A stretch of 39,214 nucleotides of DNA from Thiomicrorhabdus sp. (lineage in GTDB: Bacteria > Pseudomonadota > Gammaproteobacteria > Thiomicrospirales > Thiomicrospiraceae), in contig JAKISK010000008.1 of assembly GCA_021648625.1 (NCBI GenBank), positions 1 to 39,214 of the forward strand, read 5' to 3'. The first letter of the stretch is position 1. Each line of letters starts with the position of its first letter. Of the stretch, positions 1 through 9,355 are shown piece after piece. Made by a program: the position numbers and the translations under genes. The notes beneath the pieces were generated by a model. That model saw only the letters and a program-made list of their open reading frames with translations, searched no databases and was not told where the DNA came from.

Positions 1-836
1 TTACACGCTTAAAACCCATTGCCTTAATCGACAAATACCAAGCCTATCAACTGCTAGACAATAGCTGGCAAACCATCGCCACCGATTTAGAAATACTGCA
101 AAGCGAAGGCTTTGCGGTTAGTAAACAGGTTGACCCGCACATGGTCACTAAAAAAGTCAAAGGCAAAGACACCGAAGTACAAGACGGCTGGCAAGGACAT
201 ATACTGCCGTTTAATTTAGTGCAACGCACTTACCTGAGTGACGAACTGCACGCACTCAAGCAACAAGAAAATCGACTGGCCGAAATCAGTGCCGAATTTG
301 AAACCCTATTAGAATCGCTCTCTGAAGAAGAAAAAGAAGCCGACACCATCAAAGAAAGCAACGATGCCTTTATCAATGCCGCCGTAATTAAAGCCGCCAA
401 GCAATTCAAGGCCGAAATAAAAAGCAACGGTGCATTTGAAGCCGAAAGCTATGAAGCCAAAATTCTAAACGTCGATGCCTTGATTAGCGAAGAGAAAAAA
501 CTTAAAAAACCCCTCAAAGCCGATAGCGAAGCACTGCACCTGCAAACCAAAACCACCATTGAAAACTTAAGCGATGAGCAAGTGCATGAACTGCTAGAGC
601 TTAAATGGATTAGCCCACTGCTTGCCGAACTGAACAAACTGCCCGATGACCTCATCAACCAACTCACCCGCCAAGTGCAACACCTAGCCGATAAATACGT
701 CACCACCTATGGCGATATTGCCAACGACATTCAAGAAAGTGAAAAACAGCTGGCAAGCTTGATTGACGAGCTAGAAGGTAACGCGTTTGATAAGCAAGCA
801 CTGGCTGAGTTTCAAACCTTTTTACAGGGTAACTAA
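1..836 (+). CDS. hsdM: Type I restriction-modification methyltransferase subunit HsdM, C-terminal part (truncated by window start; frame open from base 3)
   Basis: Open frame from base 3 (TRLKPIALIDKYQAYQLLDNSWQTIATDLEILQSEGF...) typical of HsdM C-termini; followed directly by hsdS. Confidence 0.85.
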   Translation, partial: TRLKPIALIDKYQAYQLLDNSWQTIATDLEILQSEGFAVSKQVDPHMVTKKVKGKDTEVQDGWQGHILPFNLVQRTYLSDELHALKQQENRLAEISAEFETLLESLSEEEKEADTIKESNDAFINAAVIKAAKQFKAEIKSNGAFEAESYEAKILNVDALISEEKKLKKPLKADSEALHLQTKTTIENLSDEQVHELLELKWISPLLAELNKLPDDLINQLTRQVQHLADKYVTTYGDIANDIQESEKQLASLIDELEGNAFDKQALAEFQTFLQGN

Positions 837-838
837 AG

Positions 839-2086
839 ATGAGTGTTGAAAATAACATACCTGCGATTCGGTTTAAGGGGTTTAGTGGGGAGTGGGAAGA
901 TAGAAAAATTAAAGATATTATAGCAAACCTGTCAGGTGGTGCTTCTATTAAACCTGATGATTATCAAGAAAAAGGAAAAAGAACAATACCAAAAGGGGCT
1001 GTTAACTCTTCAGGAATAGCTGACTTATCTGGGAGCAAATATATATCTTTAGAATTTTATGGAAAAAATATTTTAAGTAAGGTTTCTTCTGGGGATTTGG
1101 TCACGTCTTTACGTGATCTGGTTCCTACCGCTCCAAGTATGGGTAGAGTTGTAAAGATAAAAGAACCCAAAGAAGATTTTTTAATGCCTCAAGGTGTTTA
1201 TAAAATTGCACTTCTAAAAAACGCAGATGAAAACTTTTTGATTTCGTATTCTAACAGTCGGTTATTTAGAAAGATTATTTCTAGAGAAAAAAATGGCTCC
1301 ACACAAGTTCATATTAGAAATGGTGATTTTTTAGATATTGAAATTACCAAACCTAAACTCCAAGAACAAACCAAAATCGGCAACTACTTCCAACAGCTCG
1401 ATACCCTTATTTTCCAGCATCAGCAAAAGCATGACAAGCTGTTAAACCTTAAAAAATCCCTGCTCGAAAAAATATTTCCCAAACAGGGAAAAAACGAACC
1501 TGAAATTCGTTTTAAGGGCTTTAGTGGGGCGTGGGAAAATAAAAATATTTTTATGCTTGGTGAGGTTGTAACGGGTTCAACACCATCGACACAAAATCAA
1601 ACGTATTATTCAAATGATGGAATTCCATGGGTAACACCAACAGATATATCACAAAATGTAACTTTCCAGACAGCTAAGTATTTGTCAGAGTTTGGAGGAA
1701 AAGTAGCTCGTTTAGTTCCTGAAAATACAATATTAGTTACCTGCATTGCGAGTATTGGCAAAAATACTTTACTTGGAACTTTAGGTAGTTTTAATCAGCA
1801 AATTAATGGGCTGATTCCTCATAAAAGTGAAAATAATCCATATTTTCTATTTACTTTAAGTTTTTTATGGTCCAACCAAATGAAACGAACTGCTGCATCT
1901 GGGACAATGCAAATTGTAAATAAAAAAGAATTTTCAGAATTAAAAACAACTGTTCCAAAGCATGAAGAACAAACCAAAATAGGCAAGCTCTTCAAAACCC
2001 TAGACACCCTCCTAAGCCAACACCAAAGCCAGCTCAAAAAACTCAAACAGATCAAACAAGCCTGCTTGGCTAAGATGTTTGTCTAA
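839..2086 (+). CDS. hsdS: Type I restriction-modification specificity subunit HsdS, two target recognition domains
   Basis: Two half-repeats each opening with IRFKGFSG(E/A)WE and closing with EQTKIG..F..LDTL..QHQ; starts 2 bp after hsdM stop. Confidence 0.93.
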   Translation: MSVENNIPAIRFKGFSGEWEDRKIKDIIANLSGGASIKPDDYQEKGKRTIPKGAVNSSGIADLSGSKYISLEFYGKNILSKVSSGDLVTSLRDLVPTAPSMGRVVKIKEPKEDFLMPQGVYKIALLKNADENFLISYSNSRLFRKIISREKNGSTQVHIRNGDFLDIEITKPKLQEQTKIGNYFQQLDTLIFQHQQKHDKLLNLKKSLLEKIFPKQGKNEPEIRFKGFSGAWENKNIFMLGEVVTGSTPSTQNQTYYSNDGIPWVTPTDISQNVTFQTAKYLSEFGGKVARLVPENTILVTCIASIGKNTLLGTLGSFNQQINGLIPHKSENNPYFLFTLSFLWSNQMKRTAASGTMQIVNKKEFSELKTTVPKHEEQTKIGKLFKTLDTLLSQHQSQLKKLKQIKQACLAKMFV

Positions 2087-2104
2087 TACCGCGGAAATGC
2101 ACTC

Positions 2105-2722
2105 ATGACCTTAAAAAATAAATTAAATATCACCGATGCGGTTGAACTGGCAAGGGTGGAAGAAAAACTCAGCAAAGCCAAAGCACATCAATTGTTTAGT
2201 AGCGGCTTTTTAAACAAGCTCAAGGCAGGCAGTGTGCAAGCATTATTGGAGATTCATCGCTGCCTTTTTGAGGAGCTTTATGATTTTTCAGGTGAAATTC
2301 GCACCGTCAATATTGCAAAAGGCAATTTTAGATTTGCCCCTGTCATGTATCTAAAGGTGGCTCTAGACAACATAGAAACCATGCCGCAATCCACTTTTGA
2401 TGAAATTATTGAAAAATATGTAGAAATGAATATTGCCCACCCCTTTAGAGAGGGCAATGGACGCACTACACGCATTTGGCTGGATCTCATCTTAAAACAC
2501 GAACTGCAACAAGTGGTTGACTGGAGCCGTGTTGATAAAAATGACTACTTACTGGCAATGGAGCGCAGTCCTGTTAAAGATGTGGAAATTAAAGTGTTAC
2601 TCAAACAAGCCTTAACAGACAAAATTTATGACAGTGCCATTTACATGAAAGGCATTGATGCCAGCTATTACTATGAAGGCTATACCCTTTATAAAACCGA
2701 AGAGATGGAAGGCAAAAAGTGA
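2105..2722 (+). CDS. Fic-domain protein (putative AMP-transferase), class III-like with C-terminal inhibitory motif
   Basis: Canonical HPFREGNGRTTR Fic motif; C-terminal SYYYEG matches [S/T]xxxE[G/N] inhibitory motif. Confidence 0.93.
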   Translation: MTLKNKLNITDAVELARVEEKLSKAKAHQLFSSGFLNKLKAGSVQALLEIHRCLFEELYDFSGEIRTVNIAKGNFRFAPVMYLKVALDNIETMPQSTFDEIIEKYVEMNIAHPFREGNGRTTRIWLDLILKHELQQVVDWSRVDKNDYLLAMERSPVKDVEIKVLLKQALTDKIYDSAIYMKGIDASYYYEGYTLYKTEEMEGKK

Positions 2723-5700
2723 CGTTTAATACCGAAGCCGAGTTTGAAACCGCCCTTATCAATGAGTTAAAAAACAAAGGCTGGGAGAGTGAGGTGCTAA
2801 AAAACCCTACCGAAGCCGACTTGCTCAACAACTGGGCAAAAATTTTGTTTGAAAACAACCGAGATATTGATCGCTTAAACGATGTACCGCTCACCAACAG
2901 CGAAATGCAGCAAATTATTGAGCAAATCACGGAACTAAAAACCCCGCTTAAACTCAATGGCTTTATTAATGGCAAAACGGTTGCCATTACCCGTGACAAT
3001 CCAAACGACCCCCTGCACTTGGGTAAAGAGGTCAGCCTTAAAGTCTACGACCGTCAAGAGATTGCCGCTGGGCAAAGCCGTTACCAAATTGTGCAACAAC
3101 CGCAATTTACCACAAAATCTAAAATCTTAAATAACCGCCGTGGCGATGTGCTGTTGCTGATTAACGGGATGCCCTTAATCCATATTGAACTAAAGCGTAG
3201 CGGTGTGCCAGTGAGTCAGGCAACTCATCAAATAGAAAAATACTCGGCAGAGGGTGTTTTTAGTGGGCTGTTTTCATTGGTACAGATATTTGTGGCGATG
3301 GAACCCAACGAGACCCGCTACTTTGCCAACCCCGGAGTGGACGGCAAGTTTAATAAAGATTTTTATTTTAAGTGGGCAGACTTTAATAACGAGCCAATTA
3401 ACCACTGGAAAGGCATTGCCTCAAGCTTGTTGTCTATCCCCATGGCGCATCAGCTTATTGGTTTTTATACCGTGGCCGATGGCTCGGACGGTGTGCTTAA
3501 AGTGATGCGCAGCTACCAGTATTATGCCGCCAATGCCATCTCGGATAAGGTTGCAAAAACCAACTGGGCAGATCGAGACCGTTTGGGGGGGTATGTATGG
3601 CACACCACGGGGTCGGGTAAAACCATGACCAGCTTTAAATCGGCTCAGTTAATTGCCCACTCTAAAGATGCCGATAAGGTGATATTTTTAATGGATAGAA
3701 TTGAACTGGGGGTGCAGTCGTTACGCGAATATCAAGGCTTTGCCAGTGACAGCGAAGAGGTGCAGGCCACGGAAAATACGGGGGTGTTAATTAGCAAGCT
3801 AAAAAGTACCGATCCTGCAAATACCTTGATTGTTACCTCGATTCAAAAAATGAGTAATATCAATGAAGATGGCAATGAAGGCAGTCGTGACGAAGGCGAT
3901 CATAAGGTAATAGGCTTGCAAAGCCATGACATTGAGCAGATAAATGCCAAACGGATGGTGTTTATCATTGACGAAGCCCATCGCTCTACTTTTGGCGACA
4001 TGCTGGTTACCATTAAAAAGACCTTTCCCTCGGCGATATTTTTTGGCTTTACTGGTACACCAATTCATGAAGAAAATCAGAAAAAAAAGAGTACCACCTC
4101 CACCGTTTTTGGCAATGAACTGCACCGTTACAGCATTGCCGATGGTATCCGTGATAAGAATGTCTTGGGCTTTGACCCTTACAAGGTGCTGACCTATAAA
4201 GACAGAGATTTACGCCAAGCGGTGGCGCTGCAAAAAGCCAAGGCAACGACACCAAGCGAAGCCTTGTCTGATCCCGATAAAAAAGCAATTTTTAACCGCT
4301 ATATGGATAAAACCAAGGTTGGCATGGCGGGGCATACGGATGACAAAGGCAACTACATCAAAGGCATTGAAGATGAGTTGCCTGCATCACAATACGGCCG
4401 CGAGGAACATCAAACCAAGGTGGTTGAAGACATTGTTGAAAACTGGGTTACGCTGAGCCAAGACAGTCAATTTCATGCAATTTTTGCCACGCATAGTATC
4501 CCTGAAGCCATCGATTATTATCGCTTACTAAAAAAGGCTCAGCCTGAGCTAAAAGTCACCGCTCTGTTTGACCCCAATATTGATAATGGCGGGGGTGTAT
4601 TGTTTAAACAAGAGGGCTTGGTGGAAATCATAGAGGACTACAACCAACGCTATGAACAAGACTTTACACTGGCAAGCCACGGTAAATTTAAAAAAGACAT
4701 TGCCGCAAGACTTGCTCACAAAAAACCGTATTTAAGAATTGGCACAATGCCCAAACAGCAGATTGACCTATTGATTGTGGTCGATCAAATGCTCACCGGT
4801 TTTGATTCTAAGTGGCTCAATACCTTGTATCTGGACAAGTTGCTAAGATATGAAAACATTATTCAAGCCTTTTCACGCACCAATCGACTCTATAATGAGA
4901 ATGAAAAACCCTTTGGCACCATACGCTACTATCGAAAACCGCACACAATGGAACGCAATATTAATGCGGCGGTTAAGCTCTATTCTGGCGACAAAGACAT
5001 TGGGCTTTTTGTTGAAAAACTTGAGAGCAATTTAAAATGGTTAAATGTCATTTATGCTGACATCGCTGAGTTATTTAATAATGCGGGAGTTACCAACTTT
5101 GAAAAACTTCCCAGTGACATCGCAGTGCGTGGGCAATTTGCCAAACTGTTTAAAGCGTTTAATGAACATTTAGAAGCGGCTAAAATTCAAGGGTTTACTT
5201 GGAAGAAGTCTACTTATACCTTTGGAAAAGGCAAAACCAAATCAAAGATAACACTTGACCTTGATGAAAAAACCTATTTAACGCTGGTGTTACGTTACAA
5301 AGAGTTATCAAGTGGCGGCGGTGACGGTGATGGCAGTAGAGCGGATGGTGTGCCGTTTGAGATTGATGGTTATATCACCGAAATCGACACGGGGGTGATT
5401 GATGCGGACTATATGAATAGTCGCTTTGATAAATACCTTAAAACGCTCACCCAAGCAGGCGTTGATCGTGAGCAAACCCAAAAAGATATAGATGAATTGC
5501 ATAAATCCTTTGCTACGCTAACGCAAGAAGAGCAAAAATACGCCAATATATTCCTCAATGATGTGCAACGGGGCGATGTAAAACTAGAGAAAGGAAAGAC
5601 CTTTAGGGAGTACATTACCGAATATATGCATGGTGCTAAAAACGCACAAATTATGGCAGTGGCTCAGGAGTTTGCTGTTGATGAAACTGAATTTACTGAC

Positions 5701-5910
5701 AAACTCAATAAATTGATGAACACCGGTGTAAACAGCAAGAATATCAATGAGTTTGGTCGTTTTGATGATCTAAAAAGCAGCGTGGACAAAGTCAAAGCAA
5801 AAGCCTATTTTGAATCCCTTGAAGGCGGCAATCTTTCAATATTTAAGGTAAACGTGAAAATTGATAACTTGCTTCAAAATTTTATAATTAAGGGCGGGTT
5901 TGATTTATAA
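2719..5910 (+). CDS. hsdR: Type I restriction endonuclease subunit HsdR
   Basis: 1063 aa; GDVLLLINGMPLIHIELKR (PD-ExK-like), WHTTGSGKTMT (Walker A), DEAHRS; GTG start overlaps the fic stop (GTGA). Confidence 0.95.
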   Translation: MTFNTEAEFETALINELKNKGWESEVLKNPTEADLLNNWAKILFENNRDIDRLNDVPLTNSEMQQIIEQITELKTPLKLNGFINGKTVAITRDNPNDPLHLGKEVSLKVYDRQEIAAGQSRYQIVQQPQFTTKSKILNNRRGDVLLLINGMPLIHIELKRSGVPVSQATHQIEKYSAEGVFSGLFSLVQIFVAMEPNETRYFANPGVDGKFNKDFYFKWADFNNEPINHWKGIASSLLSIPMAHQLIGFYTVADGSDGVLKVMRSYQYYAANAISDKVAKTNWADRDRLGGYVWHTTGSGKTMTSFKSAQLIAHSKDADKVIFLMDRIELGVQSLREYQGFASDSEEVQATENTGVLISKLKSTDPANTLIVTSIQKMSNINEDGNEGSRDEGDHKVIGLQSHDIEQINAKRMVFIIDEAHRSTFGDMLVTIKKTFPSAIFFGFTGTPIHEENQKKKSTTSTVFGNELHRYSIADGIRDKNVLGFDPYKVLTYKDRDLRQAVALQKAKATTPSEALSDPDKKAIFNRYMDKTKVGMAGHTDDKGNYIKGIEDELPASQYGREEHQTKVVEDIVENWVTLSQDSQFHAIFATHSIPEAIDYYRLLKKAQPELKVTALFDPNIDNGGGVLFKQEGLVEIIEDYNQRYEQDFTLASHGKFKKDIAARLAHKKPYLRIGTMPKQQIDLLIVVDQMLTGFDSKWLNTLYLDKLLRYENIIQAFSRTNRLYNENEKPFGTIRYYRKPHTMERNINAAVKLYSGDKDIGLFVEKLESNLKWLNVIYADIAELFNNAGVTNFEKLPSDIAVRGQFAKLFKAFNEHLEAAKIQGFTWKKSTYTFGKGKTKSKITLDLDEKTYLTLVLRYKELSSGGGDGDGSRADGVPFEIDGYITEIDTGVIDADYMNSRFDKYLKTLTQAGVDREQTQKDIDELHKSFATLTQEEQKYANIFLNDVQRGDVKLEKGKTFREYITEYMHGAKNAQIMAVAQEFAVDETEFTDKLNKLMNTGVNSKNINEFGRFDDLKSSVDKVKAKAYFESLEGGNLSIFKVNVKIDNLLQNFIIKGGFDL

Positions 5911-6028
5911 GGCGTAATGCGATAAACAGCCATTTATTCTATACCTAAATTCCCCGCCTATTTACAGCGTGAATTCGTTAACGATATTGCTCTATTTTAT
6001 GATGTTTACTTGATCATAGAACCATAAA

Positions 6029-6071
6029 GGGGGGGGGAGAAAATTTAGAATGCAAATTTTTACCCCCCCCC
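6029..6071. repeat. Poly(G)9 ... poly(C)9 inverted repeat with inner AAAATTT/AAATTTT arms
   Basis: GGGGGGGGGAGAAAATTTAGAATGCAAATTTTTACCCCCCCCC between convergent hsdR and lpdA. Confidence 0.8.
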
Positions 6072-6104
6072 TATCAATCAGTTTAAGCACCAAACAATCC
6101 TATA

Positions 6105-6146
6105 AAAAAGCCCCGTTTACTTTGAAAGTAAACGGGGCTTTTTTAA
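6105..6146. terminator. Bidirectional rho-independent terminator
   Basis: AAAAAAGCCCCGTTTACTTTGAAAGTAAACGGGGCTTTTTT, perfect stem with A- and T-runs on either side, between convergent genes. Confidence 0.93.
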
Positions 6147-6170
6147 TGAAACATTAAAGATTAAGTACTC

Positions 6171-7940
6171 TTACTTTTTCTTTTTAGGTGGCATCAAATC
6201 GGTAATGGTGCCTTCTGCCATCTCTGCGGCAAAACAGAGCGTTTCTGATAGGGTTGGATGTGGGTGAATGGTTAGGCCGATGTCTTGCATGTCGGCACCC
6301 ATTTCAATCGCCAGCATGGCTTCGGCAATGAGTTCACCTGCGTTTGGCCCTACAATTCCACAACCTAGTAGACGGTGTGTTTTGGCGCAGAACATGGCTT
6401 TGGTTAGCCCTTCATCGCGTCCTAAACTTAGGCTACGACCGGATGCTGCCCATGGGAATGCGCCTTTTTCGTATTCGATGCCTTCGTCTTTAAGCTCTTG
6501 TTCGGTTTTACCCGCCCAAGCAATTTCAGGGTCGGTGTACGCAACGGAGGGTATGCCCATTGGGGTGAAGGCACTTGGCATACCGTTAATGACTTCGGCC
6601 GCTACTTTTCCTTCATGCACCGCTTTGTGCGCCAACATGGGTTGCCCCACAATATCGCCAATGGCGTAAATATGATCCACATTGGTTTTTTGACGCTCGT
6701 CTACTTCAATAAAGCCCCAATCATTTACAACCACGCCCGCTTTTTCAGCATCAATTAAGTTGCCATTGGGTGAACGGCCTACGGCAACCAAGACGCGATC
6801 AAAGGTATCGGTTTCTGGGCAATTTTTGCCTTCAAACGAGACCACTAAGCCCGCATCGGTGGCTTCAACGTTGGTGACTTTGGATTTAAGGTAGATATTT
6901 TCGTACTGTTTTTTAATCTTTTTCAGTAACGGTTTGCTAATGTCTTTATCGGCACCGGGGATAATGGTGTCGCCCAGCTCGACCACGGTAATGCTGGAGC
7001 CAAACGAGTCATAAACCTGTGCCATTTCAAGCCCAATAATTCCCCCCCCTATCACGAGAAGGCGTTTCGGAATCTCTTCCAGTGCTAAGGCATCGGTTGA
7101 GTCCATTACTCTTGGATCGTCGTGCGGAATAAACGGCAGTTTTACCACGCGAGAACCGGCGGCAATAATGGCGCTTTCAAAGGCGATGGTTTGGGTGCCA
7201 CCATCAGCCAGCTCTACACTAATCGTATTCGCGGAGGTAAACTTACCGTAGCCGTTTACAATCTCGACTTTACGGGCTTTGGCTAAACCAGCTAACCCGC
7301 CGGTGAGTTTATTGATTACGCCGTCTTTAAACGCACGGATTTTATTAATATCAATGTCTGGCTCTTGAAAGGTAATGCCGTGTGCTGACATTTCGCGGGT
7401 TTCATTTAATACCACGGACATGTGCAATAAGGCTTTGGACGGAATGCAACCAACATTTAAACAAACGCCCCCAATACTGCTGTAACGCTCGACCATCACC
7501 ACTTTTTTGCCTAAATCGGAGGCTCTAAAGGCGGCGGTATACCCCCCTGGCCCTGAGCCTAACACCAGCACTTCGCACTGAATATCGGCCTCTGGCAAGC
7601 TGGCTGATGAGACGGCAACGGGCGCGGGGTTTTCGGCTTTAGCAGGTGACTCGGCCTTTCCGATAGAAACATCCACATTGTTTGCAATGGTTTCGGCACT
7701 GGCAATTTCCATGGTTCCAATAATGGAACCTTCGGCCACTTTATCGCCCACTTCGGCCGAAAAAGAGACGATTTTACCCGCAAACGGTGCGGGAATTTCC
7801 ATGGTCGCTTTGTCTGATTCTAAGGTAAGCAAGGAGTCATCTTGAGCGACCTCTTCGCCTGCTGAGATTAATACTTCAATCACGTCTACTTCGGCAAAAT
7901 CCCCAATATCAGGGACGATAATATCTACAATTTTTGTCAT
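6171..7940 (-). CDS. lpdA: Dihydrolipoyl dehydrogenase (E3) with N-terminal lipoyl domain
   Basis: Lipoyl motif ESDKATMEIP, GxGxxG FAD site, redox motif GGVCLNVGCIPSKALL, IGGGIIGLE NAD site. Confidence 0.96.
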   Translation of the reverse strand: MTKIVDIIVPDIGDFAEVDVIEVLISAGEEVAQDDSLLTLESDKATMEIPAPFAGKIVSFSAEVGDKVAEGSIIGTMEIASAETIANNVDVSIGKAESPAKAENPAPVAVSSASLPEADIQCEVLVLGSGPGGYTAAFRASDLGKKVVMVERYSSIGGVCLNVGCIPSKALLHMSVVLNETREMSAHGITFQEPDIDINKIRAFKDGVINKLTGGLAGLAKARKVEIVNGYGKFTSANTISVELADGGTQTIAFESAIIAAGSRVVKLPFIPHDDPRVMDSTDALALEEIPKRLLVIGGGIIGLEMAQVYDSFGSSITVVELGDTIIPGADKDISKPLLKKIKKQYENIYLKSKVTNVEATDAGLVVSFEGKNCPETDTFDRVLVAVGRSPNGNLIDAEKAGVVVNDWGFIEVDERQKTNVDHIYAIGDIVGQPMLAHKAVHEGKVAAEVINGMPSAFTPMGIPSVAYTDPEIAWAGKTEQELKDEGIEYEKGAFPWAASGRSLSLGRDEGLTKAMFCAKTHRLLGCGIVGPNAGELIAEAMLAIEMGADMQDIGLTIHPHPTLSETLCFAAEMAEGTITDLMPPKKKK

Positions 7941-7953
7941 GTTGGGTTTCCTA

Positions 7954-9264
7954 CTACAAAATTAATTGACGTAAATCAGAAAGGTAACGACCGACTGTGG
8001 TCGTAAAGCGTACGCCTTCTGCACCGTCTAATGCGCGGTGGTCGTAAGAAACACTGAACGGCATTACTAAACGAGGTATAAACTCAGCGCCATTCCAAAC
8101 GGGTTGCATTTTTGCTTTAGACAACCCCATAATCGCGACTTCTGGTGCGTTTACAATGGGCGTAAATTGCGTGCCACCAATGCCGCCTAAGCTGGAAATG
8201 GTAAAGGTTCCGCCGGACATATCCGCCGCAGACAATTTACCTTCACGAGCTTTGCCTGAAATTTCCATTAAGTCACGCGAGAGTTCATAAATGCCTTTTT
8301 TATCGACATCTTTCACCACAGGAACCATTAGACCATTAGGCGTATCTACGGCAATACCAATGTTGTAGTACTGTTTTTTAATGATAGATTGACCGTCTGG
8401 CGACAGAGAGGCATTAACGCTTGGGAAGTCTTGCAACGCCTTTACCACCGCTTTCATGACAAACACCAATGGCGTGAGCTTAATGCCCATTTTTTCGGCC
8501 GTGGCTTTTTGATCTTTACGGAACTGATCCATCTCGGTAATGTCACACTCATCAAACTGAGTTACGTGCGGTACATTTAACCAACTGGCGTGTAAGAATT
8601 TACCTGATATTTTTTTGATGCGTCCCAAGGCTTCGGTGGTGGTTTCACCAAATTTACTGAAATCAATGGTCGCAATGGGTGGAATACCCGCGCCACTGGT
8701 TGCGCCAGAAGCGCTACCAGAACACTGCATGACGGACTTAATAAGCCCTTCTACATCGGTTTGCTGAACACGTCCTTTTGGTCCGGTTCCCGTTACCTGA
8801 GTAAGCTCAACACCCAGTTTACGTGCAAACGCGCGTACCGACGGCGATGCGTGTGATGCCGCCCCCATAGATTGTGCGTTCACTGGCTTGCTATTTGAAA
8901 CAGGTGTTTGAGCAGGTGCGGCTTTCGGGGCTTCTACCACGGGTGCGGGTGGCGCCACCTCTGAAGTGATTTCTTTTGTTGCTTCAGCCGTCGCTTCTTT
9001 GGCAGAATCGTCATCCGATGCACTGGCGGAGACTTCGATGTCAAAAACATAGTCGCCTTCCGCAACGTCGTCGCCGACTGAAACCGAAATTTTGGTGATT
9101 TTTCCTGCCACGGGAGAAGGTATCTCCATCGTTGCCTTGTCCGATTCCAAGGTTAAAAGAGAGTCGTCAATAGCAACCACGTCGCCCTCTGAAACCAATA
9201 CTTCAATCACTTCAACCGAATCAAAGTCACCAATATCTGGAATATTAATTTGCTGTGTCGCCAT
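7954..9264 (-). CDS. aceF: Pyruvate dehydrogenase complex E2, dihydrolipoamide acetyltransferase
   Basis: Lipoyl domain ESDKATMEIPSP, E3-binding domain SPSVRAFARKLGV, catalytic SYDHRALDGAEGVRF. Confidence 0.96.
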   Translation of the reverse strand: MATQQINIPDIGDFDSVEVIEVLVSEGDVVAIDDSLLTLESDKATMEIPSPVAGKITKISVSVGDDVAEGDYVFDIEVSASASDDDSAKEATAEATKEITSEVAPPAPVVEAPKAAPAQTPVSNSKPVNAQSMGAASHASPSVRAFARKLGVELTQVTGTGPKGRVQQTDVEGLIKSVMQCSGSASGATSGAGIPPIATIDFSKFGETTTEALGRIKKISGKFLHASWLNVPHVTQFDECDITEMDQFRKDQKATAEKMGIKLTPLVFVMKAVVKALQDFPSVNASLSPDGQSIIKKQYYNIGIAVDTPNGLMVPVVKDVDKKGIYELSRDLMEISGKAREGKLSAADMSGGTFTISSLGGIGGTQFTPIVNAPEVAIMGLSKAKMQPVWNGAEFIPRLVMPFSVSYDHRALDGAEGVRFTTTVGRYLSDLRQLIL

Positions 9265-9280
9265 ACTGTATTTTTCCTAG

Positions 9281-9329
9281 AAAAATTCTCCCCCCCCCTA
9301 TATGTTCAAAGGGGGGGGGAGAAAAATTT
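9281..9329. repeat. Poly(C)9/poly(G)9 hairpin in the aceE-aceF intergenic region
   Basis: AAAAATTCTCCCCCCCCC-TATATGTTCAAA-GGGGGGGGGAGAAAAATTT. Confidence 0.85.
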
Positions 9330-9355
9330 ATAAAATCATCATCGTTTTTTAATGA

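Noticed and set aside
3254-5035. Overlapping alternative-frame ORFs within hsdR
   Set aside because: The long HsdR frame with all motor and nuclease motifs explains the region.
6498-6758. Short plus-strand ORFs opposite lpdA, aceF, aceE, degQ and others in the ORF track
   Set aside because: They lie antisense to strongly supported conserved genes and show no recognisable protein features.
7042-7049. C8 tract in lpdA as a phase-variation site
   Set aside because: Encodes the conserved GGG of the NAD-binding motif IGGGIIGLE in an essential-type enzyme; explained by codon choice. The same reasoning applies to C7 in rppH (12641-12647, Nudix QGGIRE) and G7 in hsdR (3585-3591) and pepN (27271-27277).
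7954-9264. Both E3 (lpdA) and E2 (aceF) carrying a lipoyl domain as a novelty
   Set aside because: Lipoyl-domain-bearing E3 subunits are already known in several proteobacterial pyruvate dehydrogenase operons.
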